DNA from: Pseudevernia furfuracea
Lineage: Eukaryota; Ascomycota; Lecanoromycetes; Lecanorales; Parmeliaceae
DNA: 64,000 nt
Direction: 5' to 3'
Assembly (NCBI GenBank): GCA_022315425.1
Contig: JAIUPT010000008.1
Span: 186,001 to 250,000 of the forward strand
Shown piece after piece: positions 1 to 11,612 of the stretch. The position numbers and the translations under genes were made by a program. The stretch's first letter is position 1, and every line of letters starts with the position of its first letter. Below the pieces are notes generated by a model. That model was not told the DNA's origin, did not search any database, and saw only the letters and a list, made by a program, of their open reading frames with translations.

Positions 1-505
1 TCTCGGCCTGACCCGGAACTCGAACATACACCGCCGGCAGCAGTCGAAAGCAAGAACACGGCTCGTGGGATCCGACGCACGGCTCGACAGTGCATCAGTC
101 ATTCGGCGAGACTGCTTGATCGTGGAAGACGGGCGGGAAGCCGGAACTGGGAAACGCTGTCCCTGAACGGACCGTTTTGCTTCGCTCAGGTTCACCACCC
201 TTCTTCTTCCTACATGTGGACATTTCCCCGAGGCAGGAACGCAGTCTGACGGGAAAAGGATCGAGGGGCTGGATGCGTTTCGGAACTACGCCTCGCGAGT
301 GAACTGTATCATGGACTGGAAACCGGGGTTGGAGTACCTTTTTTCCGAGCATGTTTCAAAGATGTCTGTCTGATGAGGATTCAATGTGCTCTATGACCCC
401 CTTTTCATCGGAATACGATTTGGGTCTCGGAGAAATGCTCAGGCTTTACGCAACGGTCACGGTTGTTTTGCACAGACAATACAAATGATGCTCTTGATTC
501 GCTTC
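1..505. other. left-edge non-coding stretch
   Basis: I see no supported gene here. Short open frames exist on both strands, but none has a recognisable domain or partner exon. The right end is the 3' flank of the Pom34-like gene. Confidence 0.4.
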
Positions 506-1376
506 CTAGTAGTCTACCAGCGTACCCCCGGAATACATACTCGGGTACCTACTCCCAGAAGCGCTTCTTCCTTTCTGATAAAGCCACTTATTGTTCAACC
601 CCACCGTAGCCCCCCTCCCAGCCGGAGGACTCGGAGTATTCGGCGCCCCCAATATACTACTGCCCCCTCCATACCCGGGTCCCAGAGGCGACGGTGAGCC
701 ATAGCTCGACCTCCTCGCCGTATCCCTAGACTTGCCCAGACTCTTCTGCCACGAAGGGCTTGCTGCGAGACTCGCTGTAGGCGAATCACTCCTCTCCCCC
801 CCGAAAGACGGGCTCATTGTAATGGGCGTGCTGTAGTTGCTGATATTTCTAGTTGCTGGAGAAAGGTTTCGTGGTGCTGGCGAGCGGGGGTATCGTGGTG
901 GTGTGAGGTATTGTGTGCCAGGCGTCAGTGGTGGCGTGGCATTAGGATCTAGACCTAAAAGCGATCGTTGTGTCGGGGTCAGGGGAATGTCTGTGAGTTC
1001 GTCCGTGTTCTTTATGAGAGGTGAAAGGGCTGTTGCGATGTTGTAGAGACCAAGCAGGCAGATTAGGAAGAATATGGGAGTGGTGAGAGGCTGGAAGGTC
1101 AGGGGAACTGCGTGAAACCAGGAACTACTTCGCCTCTGTCAGTTTGGACTTTTTCATTTCGGAGAAAGCATGCACATACTGTGAGGAGGCATAGAACAGT
1201 GCCGCGAGAGCTCCCCCGTTCCACACTATTTTCCGTAGGTTGCTATCGTCGAAGGCATTCGCTTTCTGCCTGCGCGCTATCTCATCGGATTTAGGATGTC
1301 GCCAGCTCCCAGGTGATGGAGTAGAAATGACGGCTTGAGGTGTGGCAGGAGTTTGAGGAGTCGCTGGAGCGGACAT
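506..1376 (-). CDS. POM34: Pom34-like nuclear pore membrane protein
   Basis: Two exons on the minus strand, 1376..1180 and 1127..506. The 52-base intron begins GTATGTGC, has an AACTGAC branch-like word and ends AAG; splicing keeps the frame and gives about 272 residues. The N-terminus reads TPQ repeats, then WRHPKSDEIARRQKANAFDDSNLRKIVWN, the usual opening of fungal Pom34. Two hydrophobic stretches follow, at roughly residues 54-68 and 80-100, then ITxT-like sterile text (LTPTQRSLLGL, YLTPPRYPRS) and a long Ser/Pro/Gly-rich tail ending SGGTLVDY. In the family this is an integral pore-membrane nucleoporin that helps anchor the complex. Identification rests on remembered family sequence features; the splice model is inferred. 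Confidence 0.75.
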
Positions 1377-2463
1377 AGTCGAGGATGGCGTGTGTTTACT
1401 CGGACTTCTTCTCGCCGCGAGGTCGAGGACGCGTGTACCGTTATTACTGGCTATCTCGATGATGTGATGATCATCTTGTTAGTTTCATTTTTGTCGCAAG
1501 AGTCGCATGGCCTAGGTGGTGGAGAGGAATCAAATTGAGATGTCGTCGTTTTACATATCGTGAGTGTGCTCTTTGTTTCATGAAATGGCGGGTCTGGTTG
1601 TGTACTGCGGCTAGCCATATACAGAATAGGTTGCTTGGCGGAGCTGCATCATAGAGTACCGCACTAAGCCCGCTTGTTCATGTATTTACCACCTTAGAAA
1701 AGCTGTCCTACTTAATTACACCCATCATCCATATGACTCGCCCTATATTACAAGAAGCTCTTGCAATCTGTTCCTGCCGATTTCAATCCCTAGCAGTAAG
1801 CATTTAACCGATTTCCACGTAGTATGCAATACATGCGACGATCACCCTAGGCAAATACGCGGGTGACAGAAAAGCCTGCACACGCCAAGAAATCCTTCAA
1901 TCTCAACAACAACAACTGGAATACTTTGAAAGAATTAGATCTCAACAAAGTACTAATAACATCAAAAAGATCTTACTATCATCGAGATCTCTGAAACATA
2001 TGGCAAAACCTTGCTGACAAGTCTGAAGCCTCTCAGCTTTCAGGGTTATGCAGGGATTTTGATTACCCTGCGTTGCTGCGCCTTTCACTATGCACTCTGC
2101 ATATTCACAGCCTGAAGATGGCGTGACGGCTTCCCCTGAGGTACTTGGACCTGTCACGGTTCCAGCTCTTAATACTACGGTTCCCCATTAGGCCTAACGT
2201 GGCTTGGGACTACCTACATAAACGGCCTTCACATCATCACACCGTACACAGACTTCCTCATAGCTGTTATCCCTTTCATACTGCAATACAAGCTATGAGG
2301 ATTTGCTTCAGTCCCTGACACGACCCCAGAGGCTCTCTCGGACATCTCTGCGTACCTGCTTTTTTTACGCAAGATTTCTTTAGCAGGTTTCCTCCAAGTA
2401 ACACGTTACCAACACGCATCTGCAAAACCAAGTCCATCTGGCCCCGCGTGGCTCAATTCCATC
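1377..2463. other. intergenic, no gene seen
   Basis: This spacer lies between the divergent Pom34-like and sulfotransferase-like genes, so it should hold both promoters. The short open frames in it lack coding character or homology that I recognise. Confidence 0.4.
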
Positions 2464-3367
2464 ATGCCACGCTCTATTACCCGTCAAGAGAAGCACCCCG
2501 AGCTATTTGCGCAAGATCTTTATACAGACCCTCGAAGTCGGAAACGTAAAGTCCCTATGGAGGTTCTATGTCTCGGTTACATGCGCACTGGCACCGCCTG
2601 TAAGTCTACATCTGGCAATGACCCAGCTGACCCCTGGCTCACTACGCGCCTCAGCCATGCAGACCGCCTTCAACCTTCTCGGGATACCCTGCTGCCATTC
2701 CTTCTCGCTCTACAATCACGTGCAGGATTGTGCAATGTGGATCTCAGCCTTTGACGCGAAATTCTCCGGCAAAGGTAGACCGTTCACCCGGACGGAGTGG
2801 GACCAGCTCCTCGCAGAGTACGGCGCCGTCACCGACGTTCCTGCCCTTGCTTTTTCCGAGGATCTGATCTCGGCGTACCCAGAAGCTAAAGTGGTCCTGA
2901 TGGAACGCGATGTGGAAAAGTGGCACAAGAGCTTCGATGATGCCGTGGTCAAAGTCATGTGGACCAAGTGGGGTCATCTGATCGCGAGCTTGGACCCATG
3001 GTTCGTGGGCCCGATCCGAGACGTCCACCTGCGGTGGGCCAAAGACTGGATGGGGGTGAATTCTGGGGACGAAATGCGTCTGAAGGCAAAGGAGAAGTAT
3101 CGGGAACATTATGAGTCGATGCGCCGAATAGTGCCGAGGGAGAGACTGCTGGAATACAAGCTCGGTAGTGGGTGGGAGCCCTTGTGCAACTTTCTCGGTA
3201 AAGATGTCCCAGATGTCGAGTTCCCAAAGGTCAATGAGACGGCTTCGATGCACGAGAAAATGTCCATCATCGCGGGCCGTGGGATTCGAAATTTGTTGAC
3301 GCGGGTCCTTTTGTGGGCTGGACCGTTGATAGTTGCTGTTCTCTTGGTCGCGGCTGTGTATCGTTAG
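2464..3367 (+). CDS. sulfotransferase-like P-loop protein (Sulfotransfer_4 type)
   Basis: Two exons, 2464..2599 and 2655..3367, give 282 residues. The 55-base intron starts GTAAGT and ends TCAG, and it joins LCLGYMRTGTA to SMQTAFNLLGIPC. That junction is the P-loop-like 5'-phosphosulfate-binding motif (RTGTAS, residues 41-46) of the fungal family often annotated as NAD-dependent epimerase or sulfotransferase. Further family signs are CAMWISAFDAKFSGKG, SEDLISAYPEAKVVLMERDVEKWHKSF and the W..WGPL-like C-terminal text. The last 20 residues are hydrophobic (LLWAGPLIVAVLLVAAVY), suggesting a C-terminal membrane anchor. The substrate is unknown. The gene lies beside receptor, sterol-dehydrogenase and P450 genes, but a shared pathway is only inference. 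Confidence 0.8.
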
Positions 3368-3607
3368 ATAGTAGCAAGCCGAGTAGGACGACATCTATGT
3401 TGGTTTGATACATGCAAGGTTCAATTGGCTCAGCGGTGGAACCGAAAGTGACCAGAAGGGATAGTTGTGAACAAAAGGCAGTGAGTGCACTACAGGTTGC
3501 TCGAGCCATGAACTAGGCCAATCATGGAATCGTCCTCCGTACTTCCTGTTCGACCTCTACTTCCATACCCCCAAATTTCAAACCAAACGCCACGGACCGA
3601 TCATTTC

Positions 3608-5197
3608 TCAACGGCCGCCGTACGGCCGGCTGTGCTGCTGCAACTCAATCTCAAAGTGGATCCCATCATCATCGATCGCCTTATTTTTCCCCCCATTGAT
3701 CAACGTCCGCACCGATTTCTGCATTGCCCCTTTCTCATAGGGTGATGACAAGGCGTCTGGATCAAGCCGCCCAGCCTTGTTCCCCTCGATATCCAGATAA
3801 GAGTCTCGGCTCCTGTTGGGGGTCTCGCTTTTGCTGAACAACAGGTTCCTCCTGCCCAGCCTCGGAGGCTTCCAGAAGGAACCGCTCGAGGATGTGGGTT
3901 TGGTGGACGGGTATGGTGAGCTGAGCCAAGATTTGAGTTTGTCGTAGGGCGGGAGGTGATGACCGAGCATTTTGAACATGGCAGGCATACTGACGCAACA
4001 GAGCCCGATGCTCATCTCCGCTACGCTGTGGCTAAGTTAGTCGTTGCTCTGGTGCATGGGCGGAGCGGTGGGGTGGATACCTCAGGATGTTAACAGACAG
4101 GAGATTCCAGGTGACATCGGCATCTCTGTTGAGTAGCGTTCTGTAGTAAACGCTAAGCGCTGACGACACGCAAGCTCTGTAAGAAATTGTTAGCCGAATA
4201 GCCGTCGATAACGGGTGAGTGGATGGTACGCTATTCCTGTCAAAAAGATCAGAACGATCTCGATCTTACGTCGAGTTGGCAGTTGAAGCCCCATTACAGC
4301 TGTGATGGGAAGAACCAAGAGATACACGTCGATGCCCAATCCAACGGCGGCGATCGGAACAGATAGGACCAACACTTTAAACTCTCTAGGTGAAGCTGCC
4401 ACAGATGCAAAGGTCTCTCCTTTCCTAGGTGTCATGTAAAAGATCCAGAAAACCTCTGTCGCCACGTAGAAGATCGTGGTTACCGTGGCGCCCAAGTAGA
4501 TGCAAAGTCTTAACCATTTGAGGGGCCAGAAAATCTGCAGATACATCAAGAAGAAGGTCAATTTTGTGAGTACCATCGCCGGTGGCACAAGAATAACCCC
4601 AAGGTAGCTCGGCTAAAGGCATTAGTATCAGTTTTGTTGTTAGCCTGGCGGAATGATAGCTGGACTCACCACAAGAAACGCATCGCTTGCTAAGAAAGTA
4701 AGTCGAACGTTCCATTGATGTGTCCCAGTTTTACCGTGCTTCACCTCTAGTCATTCGTGAACACCTATCTGGCAGATATGGGCTGCTTGATAACAATACC
4801 ATATAAACAATTGGTGTAGTATGCTATAGCTGCGACCTTTGCGAGAGTAAACCGTCAGCAAGCCTTCGTAGGTGGAATTCAGCGGTGTGAGTTACTGCGC
4901 CGAGCAAACAGGTCACTTTTTCACAGATATCAGCGTCCAAAGCTTGCATTGCGAAGCTGATCCGCTGGACTTACGATCATCCCAACCCAACTTTCTAGTG
5001 ATGAAATACTTTGTATACAATTTAGACGTCACAAAGATGACCATTGCAACCGTTATGATTGTGGCCACTGCGGTGTAGGTTCCACCACGACTGTATGGGT
5101 TGTCGAAATTGGGAATCACACCAGGTGGCGGGAGCATGCCGGGAAGATTGCTGAGATCGGCGGGCAGATTCCCGCCCTGTAGAACTGACGAGGTCAT
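3608..5197 (-). CDS. PTH11-like rhodopsin-domain integral membrane protein
   Basis: Seven exons can be joined in frame on the minus strand: 5197..4975, 4915..4896, 4836..4800, 4746..4670, 4612..4230, 4176..4081 and 4025..3608, giving 417 residues. The introns are 50-80 bases and start GTAAGT, GTAACT, GTATTG, GTGAGT, GTACCA and GTATCC. Diagnostic text of the fungal rhodopsin-domain family appears in order: LPPPGVIPNFDNP at the N-terminus, SKLYTKYFITRKLGWDD, GTHQWNVRL, VLTKLTFFLMYLQIF, FYMTPRKGE, LPITAVMGLQLPTRRKIEI and MSIGLCCVSMPA. About seven membrane segments precede a cytosolic tail of about 110 residues. Relatives include Magnaporthe Pth11, a surface-sensing receptor. The ligand is unknown. 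Exons 2 and 3 are only 20 and 37 bases long, so their edges are the weakest part. Confidence 0.8.
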
Positions 5198-6134
5198 GGT
5201 AGTGGTCAGTTATCCAGCTACACGCTTCGAAGGCTTGGTACAATGGTAAGATATTTAGAAGCTGCAAACAGAAAAAGGCCGTCGCGTAGAAGGCAAGGCA
5301 TGCAAACCTTGGGACCTGTAACTCAGATAGCGGTATCTCGGTCAGATAGGACTTCATCGTGGTGTTATAAGGCTGCAAATCCATCCGAGAAAACGGGAGA
5401 TCTGATCTCGAATGCAGTTACATGGCACAGAAAAATGTGGATGATGTGTGTGAACGTGTGAGAAGGAAGTATCCTCAAGGCGCAAGCATCAGAAGGCAAC
5501 GAGATGCCTCGGCGAGTCTCCTAGCCATTCATCTTCTTCAGGCGCGCCAATCAATTTCTCCACTAGATCCATGGTCGAGTAAGCTGAATCAATGGACATG
5601 CTTTCAATGCTGGGCAGCTACAACCCCCAGCACTACCGAATCCTGTTGGAGGGCTGTGCCGGTAGTAGGGACGAGTGAAACTTCAGCTGCCCCCTAATGC
5701 TATCGAGGGAAGCACAGCTTCCACCTGCAGTAGGCCCATCTCGCGGAGGCTGAGCATCTGTTACGAGTAGCTTTCGTGGTGTGTAAGATGTTTGGTTATT
5801 CTAGCTACGGCAGGATTTATCTACTTGATAGATTAGCCATAAGGGGCTAGCCATCTCGCCATAACCTTGCAACATGCTGATCCGTCATTCGTCATGCAAT
5901 AGGTATGCAGCTAGTAGCGAGATTAAGCTTTTAACCAAGCTTGATGTTTTGCACTAGAGTAATGGTGTAACATTCTGAAAATTACATCTTGTTCTGAAAC
6001 TCCACACAGCATTTACTCTACGTCCTTTGTTTTCAGTGTATCTTGACTCTTCCTGGGTACCTTCTGCTCTTAGTTCAAGTGTTCTCGTATATCACCTTTC
6101 CTGCTGATTCATTTACAAATCTGTCTTCACCTTT
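5198..6134. other. intergenic between divergent receptor and dehydrogenase genes
   Basis: I see no supported gene. The right end is T/C-rich just before the dehydrogenase ATG, as in many fungal leader regions. Confidence 0.4.
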
Positions 6135-7238
6135 ATGACTGTAATGGCCTCTGAACCGCTAGGCTCTGTTCTCGTAGTCGGCGGCTGCGGCTTTCTAGGT
6201 TACGAAATCGTCTCTATGTTTGTCAATGAGCCTAACTGCTCTGTCTTTGTCTTGAGTCGCAATCCAGGTCAGCCACGTGTTGCTGGTGTATCTTACTATG
6301 CGTGCGATATTACTGATATCGACTCTTTGCGACCTCTTTTTCTGGAAATTCGACCTCGAATCGTCCTCCACACGGCATCCCCCGTTTTTTACGCAGATAA
6401 AGTTGACAATACTCTTCTCCATCAGATCAACGTAGTCGGCACGCAAAATCTTTTAGATGTCTCAAAAGCAACACAGTCCGTTAAAGCCTTTGTCTATACA
6501 TCATCTTCTTCTGTCCATGCCGGTTCCGAGTTCCATCTCATCGCGGAAGAAGCGCCTCTCCTCGACCGTTCTTCAAAGTCCAACGAGTACGCCATTACCA
6601 AGGCTCTTGCAGACACCATGGTTCTGAGGGCCAACTGTCAAGAACTTCGTACACTTTGCCTTCGGCCTCCGGTCATCTACGGTGAAAGAGATGGCCAGTC
6701 CATACCTGGCGCACTTGCTGTTCTCCGAGACAAGAAGACGCACATACAGTTGGGCGATAACACCAACTTCTATGACAGCATATATGTGGGCAACGCCGCT
6801 TCAGCACACATCACTGCTGCTAAAGCTCTTCTAGTGAATGGGGGCCCTGACTTGAAGGTGGATGGCGAAGCTTTCTTCGTCACAGATGACGCCCCAATGC
6901 CGTTCTGGGACTTCCAGCGCAAGATATGGGCTGCAGCGGGTGATAAAACACCGCTCGCTAAGGTCTACGTAATCCCTTCTTGGGCTGGTATGGCAATGGC
7001 CACCATGGTGGAACATCTGTTTTGGATTTGCACACTTGGCCAGAAACTTCCGCCAAAAACAATGAGGCGAGATGTACTACGATATGCCATCACCAATAGG
7101 ACATTTTGCATCGAAAAAGCCAAGGGGCGGCTCGGGTACAAGCCAGTATTTGATACTGATGAGGGTGTCAAACGAGGTGTCGAATGGGCGCTCCGGAATC
7201 AGGCACACCAAGATGTGAAGACGGCTGGCAAGGAATAG
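6135..7238 (+). CDS. 3-beta-hydroxysteroid dehydrogenase / Erg26-like sterol dehydrogenase
   Basis: Single-exon frame of 367 residues, an extended short-chain dehydrogenase of the 3Beta_HSD family. The NAD(P)-binding motif GGCGFLG is at residues 16-22, the strand DIT at 58-60 and the active-site serine stretch TSSSSVHAG at 122-130. The catalytic Y152xxxK156 lies in EYAITK. PPVIYGERDGQSIPG and the hydrophobic stretch near residue 280 (WAGMAMATMVEHLFWI) match C-3 sterol dehydrogenases, which oxidise the 3-hydroxyl and decarboxylate a C-4 carboxylate. A second ATG at codon 4 is an alternative start. The housekeeping Erg26 is probably elsewhere, because this copy sits beside a P450 and an Erg25-like remnant; a role in steroid or triterpenoid modification is inferred from that context. 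Confidence 0.85.
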   Translation: MTVMASEPLGSVLVVGGCGFLGYEIVSMFVNEPNCSVFVLSRNPGQPRVAGVSYYACDITDIDSLRPLFLEIRPRIVLHTASPVFYADKVDNTLLHQINVVGTQNLLDVSKATQSVKAFVYTSSSSVHAGSEFHLIAEEAPLLDRSSKSNEYAITKALADTMVLRANCQELRTLCLRPPVIYGERDGQSIPGALAVLRDKKTHIQLGDNTNFYDSIYVGNAASAHITAAKALLVNGGPDLKVDGEAFFVTDDAPMPFWDFQRKIWAAAGDKTPLAKVYVIPSWAGMAMATMVEHLFWICTLGQKLPPKTMRRDVLRYAITNRTFCIEKAKGRLGYKPVFDTDEGVKRGVEWALRNQAHQDVKTAGKE

Positions 7239-8146
7239 AAAGCAACAGTTACCTTGGTGTTTTCGGAGAAGCGTTAGGCACCGCTTTGCTCACACAACTC
7301 TGCACTTCCCTCTAGTCTAATGTGCCATCTCCAAATGCCTTCTTCCACGAATTTAGATCGAGCGAGTGGAACATGCAACCACATTGTTTTGCTCCGACCT
7401 TAGCAACGGTGGCACAATCAAACTACGCTCAGCATCCCTGATCATTTGTCAAGTAATCTATGGTGTGCATGCCAGAAATCAGGTGAAGCCATCCTAGTAC
7501 ATCGAAGTAGGCGAAGCGAAGGCGCTTAAAAGCGTTGCAGGGGGTTTCCTGCTTACGTACTGGTTGCTGAGTATCACTGCGAATTTACGGTCCCTGGTTA
7601 GCATCAGCTTACGCGAATCTGATGAGTCTCGGCTTGTCCGAAAGGCCTCCTAGTGCGAGTGCCTGCCTCATCCTTCATTTAGAGTGTGGACCAACAGAAC
7701 ATTTCTTCATCCCTCCATTCCATCACAGCCAAACATGGCTTGCGGTGAGAACTCAGCTTAGGATCACCCTATGGATTTCCATCAACGGTTAGACTATATA
7801 GATCTGTTTATAGCCGCAGCTTTTCGTTTACCGTTTGCCCCACGTGGAGCCGTCACAGTGTCTTGCCGCCGGCGCTATGATCTTGAATGTTTTAGCAGTC
7901 CTTGGCTAGTAGGAGCTAGCATATCTCAGCTCTGATGATGGCATTATGGGAATGCTGCGCCCAATTACTCACAATTTTGGCAAGTGTGGAAGCTTACTGT
8001 AGTTCTCGTCTGTTTCAGTAGCATGGTATGTACAGTCTTGCAAACAGCTGTCAAGTATCTTTCATTACTCTTCAAACTTTTCATAGAGACATTTGGCGAC
8101 AAGAGTTTGAGGAAATAGTATATTTTCGACACTTTGTCCGCCCATA
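7239..8146. other. intergenic, promoter side of the P450
   Basis: I see no supported gene between the two same-direction genes. The 900-base spacing suggests separate transcripts. Confidence 0.35.
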
Positions 8147-9915
8147 ATGATCACTCAGGCTGTCTTTGACACTGTTGTATCTGTAACATCTCCATTGCTG
8201 TCAATTATCTTGTTTTCGTCTTTGGCTATACTCTTATTGTGGAGACTCTGGGCATTTACAGTTCTTCCCGCTCTTTATCCAGACGATCCAAAAGAGTTAC
8301 CCTACTGGATGCCCGGTAAGTTGAACTTCAATCAAATCAAGTTTATGATCCAAGGCGCTGATCAATCAATTTTTTAGTAATTGGTCTTATCCACTCTCAT
8401 CATACCGGGAAAGCAGTACACTGATCGTACGCAGGTCATCTCGTGGCTTTCTACAGAGATCCTAATGCTCTCCAGAGTAGTGCAAAGTAGGGAATCATCT
8501 ACCGCGCTCTCAAAGGTGTCTGTCTAACGAGTCACAGAAAATACTTTAATAACTCGCAACAGCCATTCACCATCACTTTAGCAGCGACCAAGCTTTACAT
8601 TCTTACCAACCCAAGAGATATTTCAGAAGCCTACATGAGTTCCTCCTCGCTGTCATTCGATCTATTCGTTAAACTTCTGATTCGCACGTGCGGCTCTTCA
8701 AAGCGAGTTGTGGAAAAGCTATATCAAGATCCTCCATCATCTAGTGAGCGCAACAAATCGCTTGGGAGAGCCATCCACGACTTCCAGGTGCAACAGTCCT
8801 CAGGACAGAAGTTGGAGGATCTAAGCGCCGTGTTCCTAAGGTGTTTTGAAAAGTCGCTCTTGCTTGAGAATGTGGCCGTGGACAGTCGATTCCGTTCGAA
8901 GGCTTCTGAGACAGCGGGGTCCGCCTGTATCTCCCTTAGCAAACTATGCTCAGAGGTCGTCATCAACGGAAGCCAAGAAGCCTATTTTGGCAATCGTCTT
9001 TCAGAAATAGATCCGAATCTTGCGCAAACGTTTCTCAAATTCGATACTCGCAGCTGGCAGTTACTGTATCACTATCCTCGGCTGATCAGCGAGCCAATGT
9101 ACGCAGCGAAAGATCGACTTATCAATGCCCTCACCGCGTATTTTGAGACACCAGCAGAAAGAAAAACCGACGCGACCTGGGTCACACAGCTACTCGAAAG
9201 GGAAATGCGGGGCTTGGGCTTCACGGACAGGGAAATGGGCACGTTGATGATGCTCCAATACTGGGGGTGAGATCTTTCGTTCCTGACATGAGAAATAAGC
9301 GTACCACGAGATAACAGATATAGCATCAACACCAACACCCACAAAGCGTGCTTCTGGATGCTATCTTACATGCTCTTTGAGCCAGGACTGCTAAAGTTGA
9401 TTCGCACAGAGACTGCCACGGCTTTCGTCGACGGCTCCCTCGATTTCCACCGCCTCGAGAAGTCGTGCCCCCATCTACGAGCATTATGGCTCGAGGTGCT
9501 TCGCCTCACGGTGTCATCATCGTCGATCCGGTACATTACGGAGAACACAACGATCGGAGGTAAACATCTCCGAAGTGGAAACGTGCTGATCAACTCATGT
9601 CGCCAACTTCACTTCAACGAATCAATTTTTGGAAAGGACGTGTCGCGGTTTGATTCCAAGCGCTTCTTCGATAATCGAAAGCTCGAAGACAGTTCAAGTT
9701 GGAAGCCATTCGGCGGAGGGATTTCACTTTGTCCCGGGCGACGGGTCGCCCAACGGGTGGCGTATGTGTTTATTGCACTGGTCTTGCACAGGTTCGATCT
9801 CAAGTTGGCCTTCACCCAACGATTCCCAAGGCCGGAAACTAAGACACCAGATCTTGGCGTGTTCATGTCGTCCGATGATCTTGTCTTGACCATAAGACAA
9901 AGATCGACCGAGTAG
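8147..9915 (+). CDS. cytochrome P450, CYP7/CYP8-like
   Basis: Four exons, 8147..8315, 8435..8486, 8538..9266 and 9324..9915, give 513 residues. Introns start GTAAGT, GTAGGG and GTGAGA. The N-terminus has one membrane anchor (about residues 15-40) and then DPKELPYWMPGHLVAFYRD. The third exon reads KKYFNNSQQPFTITLAATKLYILTNPRDISEAY. The I-helix text WGINTNTHKACFW resembles the CYP7/CYP8 class rather than the usual AGxDT. The ExxR motif is EVLR and the haem loop is FGGGISLCPG, with the ligand Cys near residue 453. Fungal members of this class often act on sterols, triterpenoids or other lipids. Its neighbours on the same strand are a sterol dehydrogenase and a sterol methyl oxidase remnant. The substrate is not known. 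Confidence 0.85.
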
Positions 9916-11612
9916 ATAAGCAGCGTTCAGAGGCTGCGCAGCCGTGCGAGTTTGGGGTGCTGGCGGGTTTGAGCGAGGTTGAAGTGGGGCGTTCTTGGCT
10001 GGGTTTCGGGGTACCTTACGCCCCGTCACATCCAGATGAGGGCCATTATAGGGAACCGTTGGACTAGCGAAGGACCCCAAACACCACCCTGTACATTTAT
10101 GTTTCTAACCCAATATTCCAATCCTCGCATCGCATGACATGAGGCCATTCCAGACCGTTCTCGGTGCCTAATACCTTAATCGATGGAGGTCATTCGAGGG
10201 CAGTCCTCGCCGGTTGACAGGGTGCAACCCAACACCCCGGCTCGGGCTGCGCAGCGTAGCGGCCCGGGGGGCCGGGGTTTTACTCGTAGTCTGCGATTCT
10301 TTGCCTTCAAAACAGTGAAAATAGCCTGTGAATACATACCCCGTCAAACAACTTGTACGTGATCCAGCTCATCGCTCGGGATGGCTCCGCTATACTATTA
10401 CTTAGCGCATCCCTTTCGACGCCGCCCAGCTGTTCTTCGCAAGAAGCAGGCATCTGACTCTGGTCGAAAGGGAGTGTCGTTTTGTTTCCCTCGGCCGTAT
10501 CTTAAAGGTAATGAAAACATTACTTACTAATGAGGCACTACTAACAAGCTTGTCCAAAGCTTAATCTGTGACCGTATGCAGTCCGAAACTCTAATCAAAT
10601 GCTTAGAAGGATCACCACGTCAGACGCGTCACCTGCCAGCTACCTCCATTATTCGTAAATGTTGGTCAATCGAGATGCTGCGGTAAATACCTCGTAAGTA
10701 ACGAAGTCGGTCGGGCATTATGGAGAATAGGTAAGCAACAGGTCTGCAGCAAAAGCCCAATATCATTGGTGCGCTTTCCCTGTTACAAAAAGGTGTGGAT
10801 TTATCTGTAGCCGCCTACAATGTTTGCTGTAAGTTTACTAAGTACCCCAGGTAGGTAACAGGCAAACTCAGCTGACGCATGCATGATTCTTGCGACCGCA
10901 GAATATCGTAGAATAAATAATGTTTTCCTGCCCCCGACTCAGCTCCAAGCCACCGCACCACCACATGCACGTAGAATCCTGCATTAACCATCGTCTTTTC
11001 GTTCTACGGCGAAATCCTTCGTCCGCCATCCCCGCGCCACACGTTAACTATATGCATGCAGAAAGAATCCTTCCGCCAAAAACACGCTCACCTATCACAA
11101 CCAGAGTCTGTTTTCAAAACCGTGAGGGCCTATAAATTGTGGATCCGAGGCGGCTTAGCCTGCGGTTTCCGATCGATGTCAGCCGAACCCACACCACCTA
11201 CTACTGCAGATGAATTATGCCCCAAAATCTATGCGACTAACTCACGTTGCAGTAGTCGATACTGTAAGGCGTCCAACTTACCGTCAGGGCTGCGTGTATT
11301 ACGCCGACAAGCAAATCCCCGCCCCATATAATTTTGGAATCCTTTGAAGTATGTAGCTTGACTCAACACGTCGATGTATGGATATGCCTTCAACATCTGG
11401 GTAGGATGCGGCGTATTTTAGATCTGCTGTTTCAATCACCAGAGTCCAATCCTCTAATGAGCGCTAAGGGTTCACGTAAAGTTCTGTCACCCGTATTACT
11501 GCAAGTGCGCGGGTCTAAAATACAGCCTCTGCTTTTGGCTCAGTCCTGAGGAAGCGCCCCACGCTGGTTCTGGTCCACAGGTCCCGAGAGACAGAGACAG
11601 CATTGACATCCA
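9916..11612. other. gene-poor spacer with a GC-rich inverted repeat
   Basis: I see no supported gene. Within it, 10235-10277 holds a strongly GC-rich imperfect inverted repeat with arms CCCCGGC and GCCGGGG. Confidence 0.35.

Noticed and set aside
95..352. 85-codon minus-strand frame at the left edge
   Set aside because: No start context, domain or neighbouring exon supports it.
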